From NCBI GenBank assembly GCA_038232695.1, contig JBBSNI010000095.1, forward strand, positions 1 to 15,683: a DNA stretch of 15,683 nucleotides, given 5' to 3'. Below, piece after piece: positions 7,894 to 15,407 of this stretch. Below the pieces are notes generated by a model. The model searched no databases, was not told the origin of the DNA, and saw only the letters and a list, made by a program, of their open reading frames with translations. Numbering within the stretch: position 1 is the first letter of the stretch; every line of letters starts with the position of its first letter. The position numbers and the translations under genes are program-made. The DNA comes from JAJNNC01 sp038232695 (GTDB taxonomy: Bacteria; Bacteroidota; Bacteroidia; Cytophagales; Cyclobacteriaceae).

Positions 7894-8976
7894 TCACAGC
7901 CTATAAATTAATGTGTTGACATTCATGCCAGCTCCTACAGATGCAAAAACAAGCGTATCCCCTTTGGACAGATTGTGCGTTTTCAACTTATCTTTGAGTA
8001 CAAGATCCAACAAAGTAGGTAAGGTCGCTACGGATGAATTGCCCAACCATGAGACGGTCATCGGCATGATGTTTTCGGGTATGTTATTAATATTGTAGAG
8101 ACCATAAAGTCTTTTTAAAATAGCGTCATCCATTTTTCCGTTGGCTTGATGAATCAATACGATTTTGATTTCCTCAAGCGGTATATTAATCTTCTCCAGG
8201 CAATCTTTTATCGCCTGCGGAACGATTTCAAGAGCATATTGATAAAGCTTTCTTCCATTCATTTTCAAGAATAACTCATCTTCATCATCATAATGAGGAT
8301 TATAGGATGTATCCATGTATAACATTTCAGCATGTAAAATGGTATCTGAGCGCGTTTTATGAGCTAGTATTCCTAGAGGATGATCACTCTGCTGTGCCTC
8401 TAGTATGGTAGCACCTGCTCCATCGGCATATATCATACTGTCTCTATCGTGCGGATCAGAAACCCTGGACAATGTCTCTGCCCCAATGACCAGGATCTTT
8501 TTGGCATCTCCTGATTTGATGTAATAGTCAGCCTGAATCATGGCTTGCAACCAACCTGGGCAACCAAAAGTGATATCGTAGGCAATAGTACAAGGGTTTT
8601 TGATGGCTAACTGGCGCTTTACTCTGGCGGCTAAACTGGGTACTATATCCGAACGTTTGTTATCGTGTCTTATATCACCGAAATTATGGGCAACAATGAT
8701 ATAGTCTAATGTTTCCTTATCTATGTCGGCGGATTCAATAGCATCCACAGCTGCATAAAAGGCAATATCAGAGGTCACTAGGTTATCGGTTACATATCTT
8801 CTTTCCGCAATTGTTGTAATTTTCAGAAATTTCTCAATAATTTCCTGGTTTTTTATCTCAAGCTCTTTTCCATCCGAACTATAGAATGTGTTTGTAAGGA
8901 AATCCTCATTTCTGATACACACGGGAGGGATGTAACTTCCTGTTCCGGCAATCATACTATAGATAGAAGGATACAT
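7894..8976 (-). CDS. 3-oxoacyl-ACP synthase III-like (KAS III) enzyme
   Basis: Thiolase-fold condensing enzyme of 360 residues. It carries the KAS III triad: Cys139 in ITFGCPGWLQ, His276 in LIHQANGK and Asn313 in SWLGNSSVATLP. Near the C-terminus, FASVGAGMN is the usual glycine-rich end. Enzymes of this family condense an acyl-CoA or acyl starter with malonyl-ACP in fatty acid or polyketide-like synthesis. Its place at the head of an RND pump array, 24 bp before the TolC-like gene, suggests a role tied to the pump rather than housekeeping fatty acid initiation, though that is inference. No acyl carrier protein or other synthesis gene is visible nearby. A dialkylresorcinol-type synthase is possible but unsupported. 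Confidence 0.88.
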   Translation of the reverse strand: MYPSIYSMIAGTGSYIPPVCIRNEDFLTNTFYSSDGKELEIKNQEIIEKFLKITTIAERRYVTDNLVTSDIAFYAAVDAIESADIDKETLDYIIVAHNFGDIRHDNKRSDIVPSLAARVKRQLAIKNPCTIAYDITFGCPGWLQAMIQADYYIKSGDAKKILVIGAETLSRVSDPHDRDSMIYADGAGATILEAQQSDHPLGILAHKTRSDTILHAEMLYMDTSYNPHYDDEDELFLKMNGRKLYQYALEIVPQAIKDCLEKINIPLEEIKIVLIHQANGKMDDAILKRLYGLYNINNIPENIMPMTVSWLGNSSVATLPTLLDLVLKDKLKTHNLSKGDTLVFASVGAGMNVNTLIYRL

Positions 8977-9034
8977 GTTTTTGTAATTTAAGTTTGTTTC
9001 TGCTAACGTTGAACAAATAGCGGATGATGATACA

Positions 9035-9175
9035 TTTCATTTCAGTATTCCCTTCTCCCGCGTATACCTTGGCGACCATTGGCTCACCGATGTGTTGGGC
9101 GGTATTTTTTTAGGACTCATCCTGTTATCAGGCCTCATTTACGGGTATTTAAAAAATAGAAAGTCCATCGGCTGA
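9035..9175 (+). pseudogene. C-terminal remnant of a PAP2-family phosphatase
   Basis: On the + strand, between two - strand genes, a frame ending at TGA 9173-9175 reads SRVYLGDHWLTDVLGG, the third PAP2 phosphatase motif (SR-x5-H-x3-D) with its histidine and aspartate. A final transmembrane helix (IFLGLILLSGLIYGY) and a basic tail (KNRKSIG) follow. The upstream motifs (KxxxxxxRP and PSGH) and a start are absent, and the frame closes at a TAA at 8984-8986. This is therefore the last 45 or so codons of a deleted gene. The family dephosphorylates lipid phosphates such as undecaprenyl pyrophosphate or phosphatidate at the membrane. Confidence 0.65.
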
Positions 9176-9191
9176 AAGTAAATAGTTAAGT

Positions 9192-9219
9192 AAGCAGCTT
9201 GGCATACTCCAAGCTGCTT
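9192..9219. terminator. Strong hairpin between convergent genes
   Basis: A perfect 11-bp stem (AAGCAGCTTGG at 9192-9202 with CCAAGCTGCTT at 9209-9219) with a 6-base loop. It lies between the stop of the PAP2 remnant (+) and the stop of the PepSY-like gene (-). There is no long T-run on either side, only T-rich sequence, so it may act as a bidirectional or Rho-assisted terminator. Confidence 0.6.
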
Positions 9220-9231
9220 GCGCATTATCTT

Positions 9232-9720
9232 TTATCTTCCATCATTATCTTCTTTGTCTTCCTCTTCGGAAGTTGTCTGCTTGATGACTTTGCCTGATTG
9301 ATCCAACATGACATCCAGCGTGGTTTCTCCTTTTTCCAACTCAACTTCATAAGCCTCGCTTTGTTCGGGAGTAGACACTTGCTCGCTTTCTTCTATATCA
9401 TAACCGGCAAACTGAGATTTGAGGGTGTTTTTTACCGCTTCGGGTAAGTCTTTTTCTTTGATCTCGGTTTCTGTCTCCAGCCACTCGCCGGTGTTGCTGA
9501 AGTTGGCCGACATTTCCTCGCCATTCATTTTAAACTCCGCTTCTATTTCGGTAGCAGATTCTTTGCTCCACTCCACCTTTTTGGCATCAGGAAACTTTTG
9601 TTGAAACTGGCTCATCACCGCCTGGGGCACGTCTGCTTCTTTGATACTCTGTGCATTACAGGCGGTAAAAGATACTCCTGCCGTGGCAGTCATTGCGATC
9701 ATTAATGCTTTGTAGTTCAT
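9232..9720 (-). CDS. PepSY-like (DUF2874-type) periplasmic protein
   Basis: A 162-residue exported protein. The N-terminus MNYKALMIAMTATAGVSFTAC is a signal sequence, either a loose lipobox (FTAC, Cys21) or cleaved after CNA. Two PepSY-like repeats follow: about 31-85 (VPQAVMSQFQQKFPDAKKVEW, ending NTGEWLETE) and about 92-150 (LPEAVKNTLKSQF, ending QSGKVIKQ). The C-terminus is a very acidic tail (EEEDKEDNDG). Such proteins are small beta-rich periplasmic modules commonly found beside two-component systems in Bacteroidota and thought to modulate or report envelope state. Here a kinase/regulator pair lies directly upstream on the same strand, 86 bp away. Confidence 0.85.
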   Translation of the reverse strand: MNYKALMIAMTATAGVSFTACNAQSIKEADVPQAVMSQFQQKFPDAKKVEWSKESATEIEAEFKMNGEEMSANFSNTGEWLETETEIKEKDLPEAVKNTLKSQFAGYDIEESEQVSTPEQSEAYEVELEKGETTLDVMLDQSGKVIKQTTSEEEDKEDNDGR

Positions 9721-9806
9721 CTTGTTTAATTTTAAGAGTAAAAAATTTAATTACTACACAAGTATACCTCCTGATTCTGTAGACTTTCTGGATATATGAC
9801 ATATGC

Positions 9807-11060
9807 TCAAAAATTTATTTGAAGTATATGTTTCTCTTTATCGTAGCGATAAATCAATCTCCATTGGTACGTATCACAGATTTTTTGTACCAGTGCCAGT
9901 CCCAGCCCGGGAGATTCGTTACCTACATTTTCCTTTTTGAACCGTTCAAAAAGTTTTTCAGGCGGATGTGTCAAAGGGAGGCCAGCGTTGCTGATTTCCA
10001 GTCGCTGGTGGTCCAAATAAATATGCATCCATCCACCTTCTACATTGTGCTTGATGGCATTACTGACCAGGTTATTGCATAGAATATCAATCAACGTTGG
10101 ATTAAGTGATAATTTCTGGTCGTAATGATACACATTGGTTTTGATAGTCAATTGACGTGCTGCTGCCAGTTCCTGAAAATTCTCCAGACAAGTCAGTAGC
10201 CTTTCTTTCAGACTTACCGGTTTCTGGGTGTTGAACTGTTGGTTTTCAATCTTGGAGAGCAGCAGCAAAGTTTGGTTGATCCTGGTGACCTGCTGGGCTG
10301 CCCGGTCTATTTTGGAGATGATCTGAAAAGAGGTTTCTTCCTGTAACTCATTCATCAAGAGCTCCAGGTTGGTTCTGATCACGGCCAGCGGAGTCTGTAT
10401 TTCGTGAGAAGCATTCTCGGTGAACTCTTTCAGGTTTTGATAGTCAGCCTCTATCTTGCCGGTCATCTTTAAAAGTGCACCGTTCAGTTCGTTGAACTCG
10501 GCAATATCCGAATCAACAGCTTTGATGGTTTGTTTTTGTATTACATCGAATCCTCTGAGCTGTTCTAGATTTTCGTAAAAAGATTGCCAGATACGCCGGG
10601 AGAGCCAGCGATTGACAAGCAGCAAACCCAACAGGACAGCCCCAAAGATGAGTAGCAGCGAGATAAATACCGCGAAAATCATATCTTCCTCTTCCAGTAA
10701 AGACTCCCGCAGGATTAGTTGATAGTTTTGTCCTTTGATGTTTCGGTAACTGGTGAGCTGGCGGTAGGGGATAAGCTCTTCCGTATCGTCCAACTCTGCG
10801 ATCAGTGTATCTTTGAAAGTATCTGCCCTTAGAGGACCCTCTATAGGAATGATCATTTTTTCCATGCTGGAATCATAGTGGATAGTCCCCGGAGAAGCAT
10901 TTATCTGTTGCAGGGTGTGATCACGCTCAAAGATCAGTACCTCTGAGGTTTCTTCCCGGATGATTCCTTTTAGGATAAAGTAAAAGACTATGCCACCCAA
11001 CAGAAATACCAGGGAGGCATACAAGGCAAAGTAGCGGTTGATTTTGGTAAGTAGCTTCAA
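9807..11060 (-). CDS. Sensor histidine kinase
   Basis: Membrane-bound kinase of 417 residues. TM1 is about 12-32, a periplasmic sensor segment about 33-127, TM2 about 128-149, and a dimerisation helix carries the phospho-acceptor His219 in FTENASHEIQTPLAVIRT. The ATPase part has an N-box with ILCNNLVSNAIKHN (about 326-339) and a G2 box PGLGLALVQK (about 384-393). The usual DxGxG of the G1 box is the shorter ISNAG (356-360), common in this Bacteroidota subgroup. There is no clear HAMP signature. The start overlaps the response regulator stop by 4 bp, so the pair is translationally coupled. The likely partner is the regulator just upstream. Confidence 0.93.
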   Translation of the reverse strand: MKLLTKINRYFALYASLVFLLGGIVFYFILKGIIREETSEVLIFERDHTLQQINASPGTIHYDSSMEKMIIPIEGPLRADTFKDTLIAELDDTEELIPYRQLTSYRNIKGQNYQLILRESLLEEEDMIFAVFISLLLIFGAVLLGLLLVNRWLSRRIWQSFYENLEQLRGFDVIQKQTIKAVDSDIAEFNELNGALLKMTGKIEADYQNLKEFTENASHEIQTPLAVIRTNLELLMNELQEETSFQIISKIDRAAQQVTRINQTLLLLSKIENQQFNTQKPVSLKERLLTCLENFQELAAARQLTIKTNVYHYDQKLSLNPTLIDILCNNLVSNAIKHNVEGGWMHIYLDHQRLEISNAGLPLTHPPEKLFERFKKENVGNESPGLGLALVQKICDTYQWRLIYRYDKEKHILQINF

Positions 11061-11734
11061 TCTTTTACAAATTTATAGCCTATCCCATAGACAGCGTGGA
11101 GGTATACATTCGTACTGTATTGGTTCAGTTTCTTCCTCAGGTTTTTGACCTGAGAGTAGATGAAATCGTAAGAATCCGCCGTATCCATATAATCGCCCCA
11201 GAGGTGTTCAGCAAGGGCATCTTTAGAAATTACTCTCTTTACATTGGCTAAAAAGTATAATAGTAATTGATATTCCTTAGGCGTCAGCTCTATGTTATGG
11301 CCATGCACTGTCACTTTCTTGCTATCTGTGAAAACCTGTATCTCCTTGAAAGTAATTTCATTATTTCCCTGGAATTGCTGTCTTCTTACCAGGGATTTGA
11401 TGCGGGCGTTCAGTTCAGATAAATGGAAAGGCTTGGCCAGGTAGTCATCAGCCCCAATGTCTAAACCAGTGATTTTATCGTCCAGGGCGTTTTTAGCAGA
11501 AATGATGATCACCCCTGCCAGTGCGTGATGTTTTTTCAGCTCCCGGATAATATCCAGCCCATTGCCATCAGGCAGGGTGATATCTACCAGAATACAATCG
11601 TATTGGTAGAGCCTGATTTTCTCTTCAGCAGCCAGGAAATTAGCAGCCGTTTCGCAGATATAGTCTTCCTTCAGCAGAAAAGTAAGGATGGCCTCCGAGA
11701 GTGCTTGGTCATCTTCAATCAGCAGAATTTTCAT
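11057..11734 (-). CDS. OmpR/PhoB-type response regulator
   Basis: DNA-binding response regulator of 225 residues. The receiver domain (1-115) has acidic residues D8/D9, phospho-acceptor D51 (ILVDITLPDGNG), S78 and K100 (YLAKPF). A winged-helix output domain (about 130-225) contains ELTPKEYQLLLYFLAN, HLWGDYMD and a C-terminal AVYGIGYKF typical of the OmpR class. It is phosphorylated by the downstream-encoded kinase and acts in the cytoplasm. Candidate targets are the adjacent PepSY-like gene and envelope genes nearby, which is inference. The 176 bp upstream, to the terminator at 11911, must hold its promoter, but I find no convincing -7 box there. Confidence 0.95.
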   Translation of the reverse strand: MKILLIEDDQALSEAILTFLLKEDYICETAANFLAAEEKIRLYQYDCILVDITLPDGNGLDIIRELKKHHALAGVIIISAKNALDDKITGLDIGADDYLAKPFHLSELNARIKSLVRRQQFQGNNEITFKEIQVFTDSKKVTVHGHNIELTPKEYQLLLYFLANVKRVISKDALAEHLWGDYMDTADSYDFIYSQVKNLRKKLNQYSTNVYLHAVYGIGYKFVKD

Positions 11735-11910
11735 AGTGCAGTGCCTTTATTGCCAGCATAATGTAGCCTTTTTCTGTACGTCTTCAAAGACAACAAGGCG
11801 AATTGAACAGGCATATTTTCATTTTGAGCACAACAATACAACGCAATTCTGTAGCAAATTTGGATTGGTTAGAATGCATCGACCATACACATGAAAATTA
11901 GTTTTCCTAG

Positions 11911-11939
11911 AAAAAAAGGTAGCTTTTGGCCTACCTTTT
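11911..11939 (-). terminator. Intrinsic terminator for the outer membrane protein gene
   Basis: A perfect 9-bp stem (11914-11922 with 11931-11939, AAAAGGTAG / CTACCTTTT) and an 8-base loop. Read on the - strand it ends in seven or more consecutive T residues (complement of A 11911-11917), the classic intrinsic form. It lies 33 bp past the stop of the 230-residue protein gene, and separates it from the regulator gene. Confidence 0.75.
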
Positions 11940-11971
11940 CATTAGGCGAGAAAAACATGAAATGATACTGC

Positions 11972-12664
11972 TTAAAAATTCCAGTTCAATCCTATTTCGG
12001 CCTTGATACCACTGGTGGTAGCCAAACGGACACCATCAGCCGGTAGCTGGTGCAGTACATCGCTAAACCTAACGCCCCCTACGATGCCCAGTCCTGCGAC
12101 TATTTTATGGTAATAGCCTACCATCGCGCTGTAGGCAGGAGCATTGTAATTGAGTGAGTAGCCACCGGCTGCCTGCACAAAAAACGGAACACCTTCGGGA
12201 AACTTAAATGTAACCGTTCCCATCACATTACCCAGTTCATCGTCGCAGCCGTCGTCTTCTTCGTCAATCTCATCATCGTCTCCATCATGATGCCCATCCT
12301 TGTGGTCGTCGTTCTCATCGGCAACAAATGCAACAAACTGATTGCCTTCAGTATAATAACCACTGTTACAATTCCCTAGTGCTGCCATCCAGCTTACTCC
12401 TACAGAAAATTGGTTGTTGATGCGGTAAGACAAATTTAGCTCCCCAATAGAAACATTGCCTATTTCTTTGAAAGAAGCAGCTTTCAGAGCATCTAAACTT
12501 AATGAAGGCGTGCCACCCGTTGCTGAGAATGACAGATGATGATACAATCCTTTAGCCAGAGTACCAAGGCTATTATTAGCATTTTTGCTTTCATCCTGAA
12601 TATCCTGTGCATTTACTATCAGGGCAAAAAACATTACATAATTTAAAAAGAATAACTTTTTCAT
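11972..12664 (-). CDS. Small outer membrane beta-barrel-like protein with acidic loop
   Basis: Exported protein of 230 residues with a signal peptide ending near VNAQ20. Alternating patterns (SIGELNLSYRINNQFSVGVS, YSAMVGYYHKIVAGLGIVGG, and a last strand GIKAEIGLNWNF ending in Phe) fit a small outer membrane barrel. The odd part is residues about 116-143, a loop made almost only of Asp, Glu, His and Gly (DENDDHKDGHHDGDDDEIDE and beyond) with Cys99 and Cys140 nearby. This looks like a surface or periplasmic cation-binding loop. No known family was recognised. It follows the anti-sigma-like gene after 149 bp containing a 7-bp inverted repeat (12750-12771), so it may have its own promoter. Confidence 0.75.
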   Translation of the reverse strand: MKKLFFLNYVMFFALIVNAQDIQDESKNANNSLGTLAKGLYHHLSFSATGGTPSLSLDALKAASFKEIGNVSIGELNLSYRINNQFSVGVSWMAALGNCNSGYYTEGNQFVAFVADENDDHKDGHHDGDDDEIDEEDDGCDDELGNVMGTVTFKFPEGVPFFVQAAGGYSLNYNAPAYSAMVGYYHKIVAGLGIVGGVRFSDVLHQLPADGVRLATTSGIKAEIGLNWNF

Positions 12665-12813
12665 AAGCTTTACGATGTTAGGTTAATAACTACTTTTCAT
12701 CAACAGCACGATTGCCAAGACATAAAAGGTTGGTTGTACTGCTAAATAAATACTTTGTATTCATAAAGTATAAATCCTTAGTAAAATAGTTAAATATTCA
12801 AACTGAAAATTTG

Positions 12814-14148
12814 TCACCTTACCGTAAACCAGTAGGCAGTACGCAATCCCAAAGTAGAAGCTTTCACCTGTTCGATGCCGGTTTTTCCTAATCCATACTG
12901 ATAATACAAGGAGACTTCCAAACGGGCATTGTTTTTTAACAAAGTACTTGTGCCTAAGGCGAAGTTTAACATACTCGGATAAAAACGAGGTTTAGACTGT
13001 TCAAAAGAAGACTTCAGACTCAGGAGTTCATCGTCTCCAGAGCTATTACTCATATGATAGCTGTATTCCAGGTCTTGCCGCAAATAAAGCAACCAGCTGT
13101 AACCACCGCTTACGATCCCCTCAGTCTGGCGGAAAAGCGGAAAGTAAAGCTTTGCATTGACAGGAAACTGTAACATACGGGAGCTGATATCTGCTTTTGC
13201 CAGTTTACCCAGACTTTCATCAACGCCGGGCAGCTTGTTGAACTGCCTCACCAAGGCATCTTCCCTGTTATATTCCCGGAAGGTATAAAGCGCTCCGGTT
13301 TCCAGGCTAAGTGAAGGAGACAGAATCCAGTCGGCAAGCAATCCTCCCGCCAGGTTGGCAGCCCATGGTCTTTGTTGGTATTTGATGCCTGAAAGACCAG
13401 CGACGGGTCCCAGGCGAATGCCGATGCCTCTGCTGAAATGCTTGTTGAGCTCCCGCACGGTGGCTGCTGACAAATGTTTACCTTTGGTTTTCTCCCTTTT
13501 TACTGTTGCGTTGATCTTTTCCAGATGGAACAGTGTGCTATCATCAACTAAATTAAGGTAAAAGCTATTGGGGGTGAGAGAAAATGGAGAGCGTACCTCA
13601 AGGCGTTCTACCAATAAGAGGTATCCTGATGTTGATTTAGTCGGTGAGGCAAATACACGTGTTCCCGACTCCACTATCTCAGCCAGTTTGCTTACATAAA
13701 CTTCAAAACGCATATGATGTTTGTCCGCTTCTTGCTGCAACTGATCATACAATTCGCTGATCTCATTCTTATCAACAGCAGGTGATAGGGTTGTTGCTTC
13801 AGCCATATTTTTTTCTGATGCCTGCGCAGAGATTTCAGCCAACTGTGATTGCAGGCGAGTAATAGTATGCTGGCTCATGTTGAGAGAATCCATCATGTTT
13901 AAGAATGACTGATCACGCTTTTCATCAGTATGTGCTTCCCAAAACACATTAAAGAGTGTGAACAACAGCAATGCAGATACCACCAAAAGCTCCGTGCGAT
14001 ACTGCACATACCAGGGTGAAACGGTAGTTACCGCCATGCGGTAACGAAGATCCGCCAGAGCAGTAGGGTCAAATTCAGGGTCTTCGTAGTTTTCTAATTT
14101 GTTCCTGATTGATTTGTCAAAGTGTTGATCATCCATCTTTATTTTCAA
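12814..14148 (-). CDS. Anti-sigma-like N-terminus fused via one TM helix to a beta-barrel domain
   Basis: A 444-residue protein. Residues 1-50 are cytosolic and charged (DDQHFDKSIRNKLENYEDPE), like the short N-termini of Bacteroidota anti-sigma-type proteins. A single helix follows at about 53-70. Then come a likely coiled coil (about 78-112 and 125-150), a mixed region, and from about 240 to the end repeated amphipathic strands with aromatic ends (GIGIRLGPVAGLSGIKY, LSLETGALYTFREY, LEVSLYYQYGLGK, LGLRTAYWFTVR) typical of PorT-like outer membrane barrels. It overlaps the end of the ECF sigma gene by 20 bp, the usual place of a sigma regulator. It may bind sigma in the cytosol and sense the outer envelope. 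Met5 is an alternative start. Confidence 0.7.
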   Translation of the reverse strand: MKIKMDDQHFDKSIRNKLENYEDPEFDPTALADLRYRMAVTTVSPWYVQYRTELLVVSALLLFTLFNVFWEAHTDEKRDQSFLNMMDSLNMSQHTITRLQSQLAEISAQASEKNMAEATTLSPAVDKNEISELYDQLQQEADKHHMRFEVYVSKLAEIVESGTRVFASPTKSTSGYLLLVERLEVRSPFSLTPNSFYLNLVDDSTLFHLEKINATVKREKTKGKHLSAATVRELNKHFSRGIGIRLGPVAGLSGIKYQQRPWAANLAGGLLADWILSPSLSLETGALYTFREYNREDALVRQFNKLPGVDESLGKLAKADISSRMLQFPVNAKLYFPLFRQTEGIVSGGYSWLLYLRQDLEYSYHMSNSSGDDELLSLKSSFEQSKPRFYPSMLNFALGTSTLLKNNARLEVSLYYQYGLGKTGIEQVKASTLGLRTAYWFTVR

Positions 14149-14779
14149 GCTTTATAATTTTTCTACCGGCCAGCATCTTTTGTAATTTAGTACGGGCAAT
14201 GGCCAGATTGGATTTGGAGGTACCTACCCCAATATCCAACTGCCGGGCGATTTCTTCGTGTTTATAACCTTCTATTACAAATAAATTGAATACGATACGA
14301 TAAGAAGGAGGCAATGACTGGATAGCTTCCAGAATTTCCTTTTCTGACAGTTGGTCAAGCGCAGAAGCGCTTTCGGCAACATACTGGCTGGCAAAAGAAA
14401 TTTCTACGTTATAGCTGTGCTTTGCCTGCTGGCGAAAATGATCGATGGCTGTATGGATCATGATCTTGCGGAGCCAGCCTTTGAAGGATAAACCTGGAGT
14501 GTAATGCTGAAGTTTGGTAAAAATTTTTACAAAGCCATCATTGAGTATCTCTACTGCTTCTTCTCTACTTTGAGCATACCTCAAACAGATACCCATCGCA
14601 TAACCATAGTACGTCTTGTATAGCCGGTCTTGACTACGTGCATTCCCTTTCTGGCAGGAATCTAGCAGGTGGTATAGTGCTTCTCCTTCTTCTGACACAA
14701 TCTTGTGAGCATCTTTCTTAAGTCTACACGCTGTGATTTCGAAAATGGTTGGTCGGCACTTTTTTTTATGGACAGCCAA
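14129..14779 (-). CDS. ECF-type RNA polymerase sigma factor
   Basis: Group 4 sigma factor that directs RNA polymerase to an envelope-response regulon. Region 2 is about residues 45-115 (LYKTYYGYAMGICLRYAQ, FKGWLRKIMIHTAIDHFR), and region 4 about 145-202 (LPPSYRIVFNLFVIEGYKHE, ending in the helix-turn-helix IGVGTSKSNLAIARTKLQK). The start is unsettled. The frame has no ATG before region 2. Candidates are TTG at 14779, GTG at 14698, or ATG at 14787 in the neighbouring frame followed by a -1 shift on A AAA AAA (14767-14761). The roughly 30 residues before ALYHLLDSC are longer than usual for the family. The 3' end overlaps the anti-sigma-like gene by 20 bp, suggesting co-transcription and coupling. 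Confidence 0.9.
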   Translation of the reverse strand: MAVHKKKCRPTIFEITACRLKKDAHKIVSEEGEALYHLLDSCQKGNARSQDRLYKTYYGYAMGICLRYAQSREEAVEILNDGFVKIFTKLQHYTPGLSFKGWLRKIMIHTAIDHFRQQAKHSYNVEISFASQYVAESASALDQLSEKEILEAIQSLPPSYRIVFNLFVIEGYKHEEIARQLDIGVGTSKSNLAIARTKLQKMLAGRKIIKLENKDG

Positions 14780-14813
14780 CCATTCATGAAATAGTTGCGT
14801 GCTGGTGAAGAAA

Positions 14814-14821
14814 CAAACTTA
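14814..14821 (-). promoter_or_regulatory. Candidate Bacteroidota -7 promoter box for the sigma operon
   Basis: On the - strand this reads TAAGTTTG, a perfect match to the Bacteroidota -7 consensus TAnnTTTG. A -33 TTTG is not perfect; only T-rich sequence lies at the right distance (about 14843-14850). Transcription would begin near 14806, leaving a roughly 20-base leader before the ATG at 14787. Confidence 0.4.
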
Positions 14822-14931
14822 TAGGCTTACTATCTATAAAAATAAAATTTGCATGATGCCAGTTTTTCCAGATTGTCTACAGAATTGAACCTTTCATTTG
14901 TATTAATAATTTACTCAAACCGCATAAAACC

Positions 14932-15315
14932 ATGAAAAAGATCTTATCACTAAGCATGTTGTTGTTGATAATCGCATCGTGCTCCCAATTAGAAGAACTA
15001 CATCTTTTTAAAAAGAACCAAGACAATGAACAGCCAGATCTTCCCTGCCCCACTGTATCCAGCGATAGTATTCCTGCACTGGTTGCTAGTACTTTTGCAC
15101 AGCAATATCCCAAGGTGACGCCTGCACTATGGTGTACGGATAGCAGTAATTATGTGGCGGTATTTATGTTGGATAGCCTGGAAACCAAAGCATATATTAG
15201 CAGCGACGGAAATCTGTTGAAAGAAGAAGTAGAAATAGATCAACAAGGGGACTATCAGGACAATCAAAGTGATTGTGAGTGCGAGTTACCGGGCAAAGAA
15301 CAAGGTGAAGATTAA
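14932..15315 (+). CDS. PepSY-like lipoprotein
   Basis: A 127-residue lipoprotein: MKKILSLSMLLLIIASCSQ with lipobox IIASC and Cys17. The middle (about 48-103) follows the PepSY-like pattern: IPALVASTFAQQYPKVTPALW, then YVAVFMLDSLETKAYISSDG and LLKEEVEI. The tail is acidic with a DCECE motif. It has one PepSY-like unit, whereas the protein encoded at 9232-9720 has two. It is divergent from the sigma gene across a 152-bp gap and lies 92 bp upstream of a PAP2-family gene on the same strand. A likely role is an envelope accessory or sensor protein. A near-consensus -7 box (TTCATTTG, 14893-14900) could drive it, but this is weak. Confidence 0.75.
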   Translation: MKKILSLSMLLLIIASCSQLEELHLFKKNQDNEQPDLPCPTVSSDSIPALVASTFAQQYPKVTPALWCTDSSNYVAVFMLDSLETKAYISSDGNLLKEEVEIDQQGDYQDNQSDCECELPGKEQGED

Positions 15316-15333
15316 AAAAGGGTTCACGATCCG

Positions 15334-15356
15334 GGAAAGCTATCAAATAGCTTTCC
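15334..15356 (+). terminator. Hairpin after the PepSY-like lipoprotein gene
   Basis: A perfect 10-bp stem (GGAAAGCTAT at 15334-15343, ATAGCTTTCC at 15347-15356) with a 3-base loop, 18 bp after the TAA. No U-run follows directly, so it may be a weak terminator or a processing or attenuation hairpin before the PAP2 gene. Confidence 0.5.
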
Positions 15357-15407
15357 TAAGTTCCCAATCCTTATTTTCATCTTTACCATAGATAACAGTC
15401 ACTATTC

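Noticed and set aside
7894..8976. Assignment of the KAS III enzyme to dialkylresorcinol or flexirubin-type synthesis
   Set aside because: None of the partner genes (second synthase, carrier protein, aromatase) is visible in the window.
9807..11060. Missing DxGxG in the kinase G1 box as a sign of a pseudokinase
   Set aside because: H-box, N-box and G2 box are intact and the ISNAG form is frequent in this kinase group as I know it.
11525..11894. Two + strand frames over the regulator start and its upstream gap
   Set aside because: One overlaps the receiver domain antisense; the other has no domain signal and contains no clear start context.
12750..12771. 7-bp inverted repeat ATACTTT/AAAGTAT between two - strand genes
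   Set aside because: AT-only short stem without a T-run; could be an operator but is too weak to call as a terminator or site.
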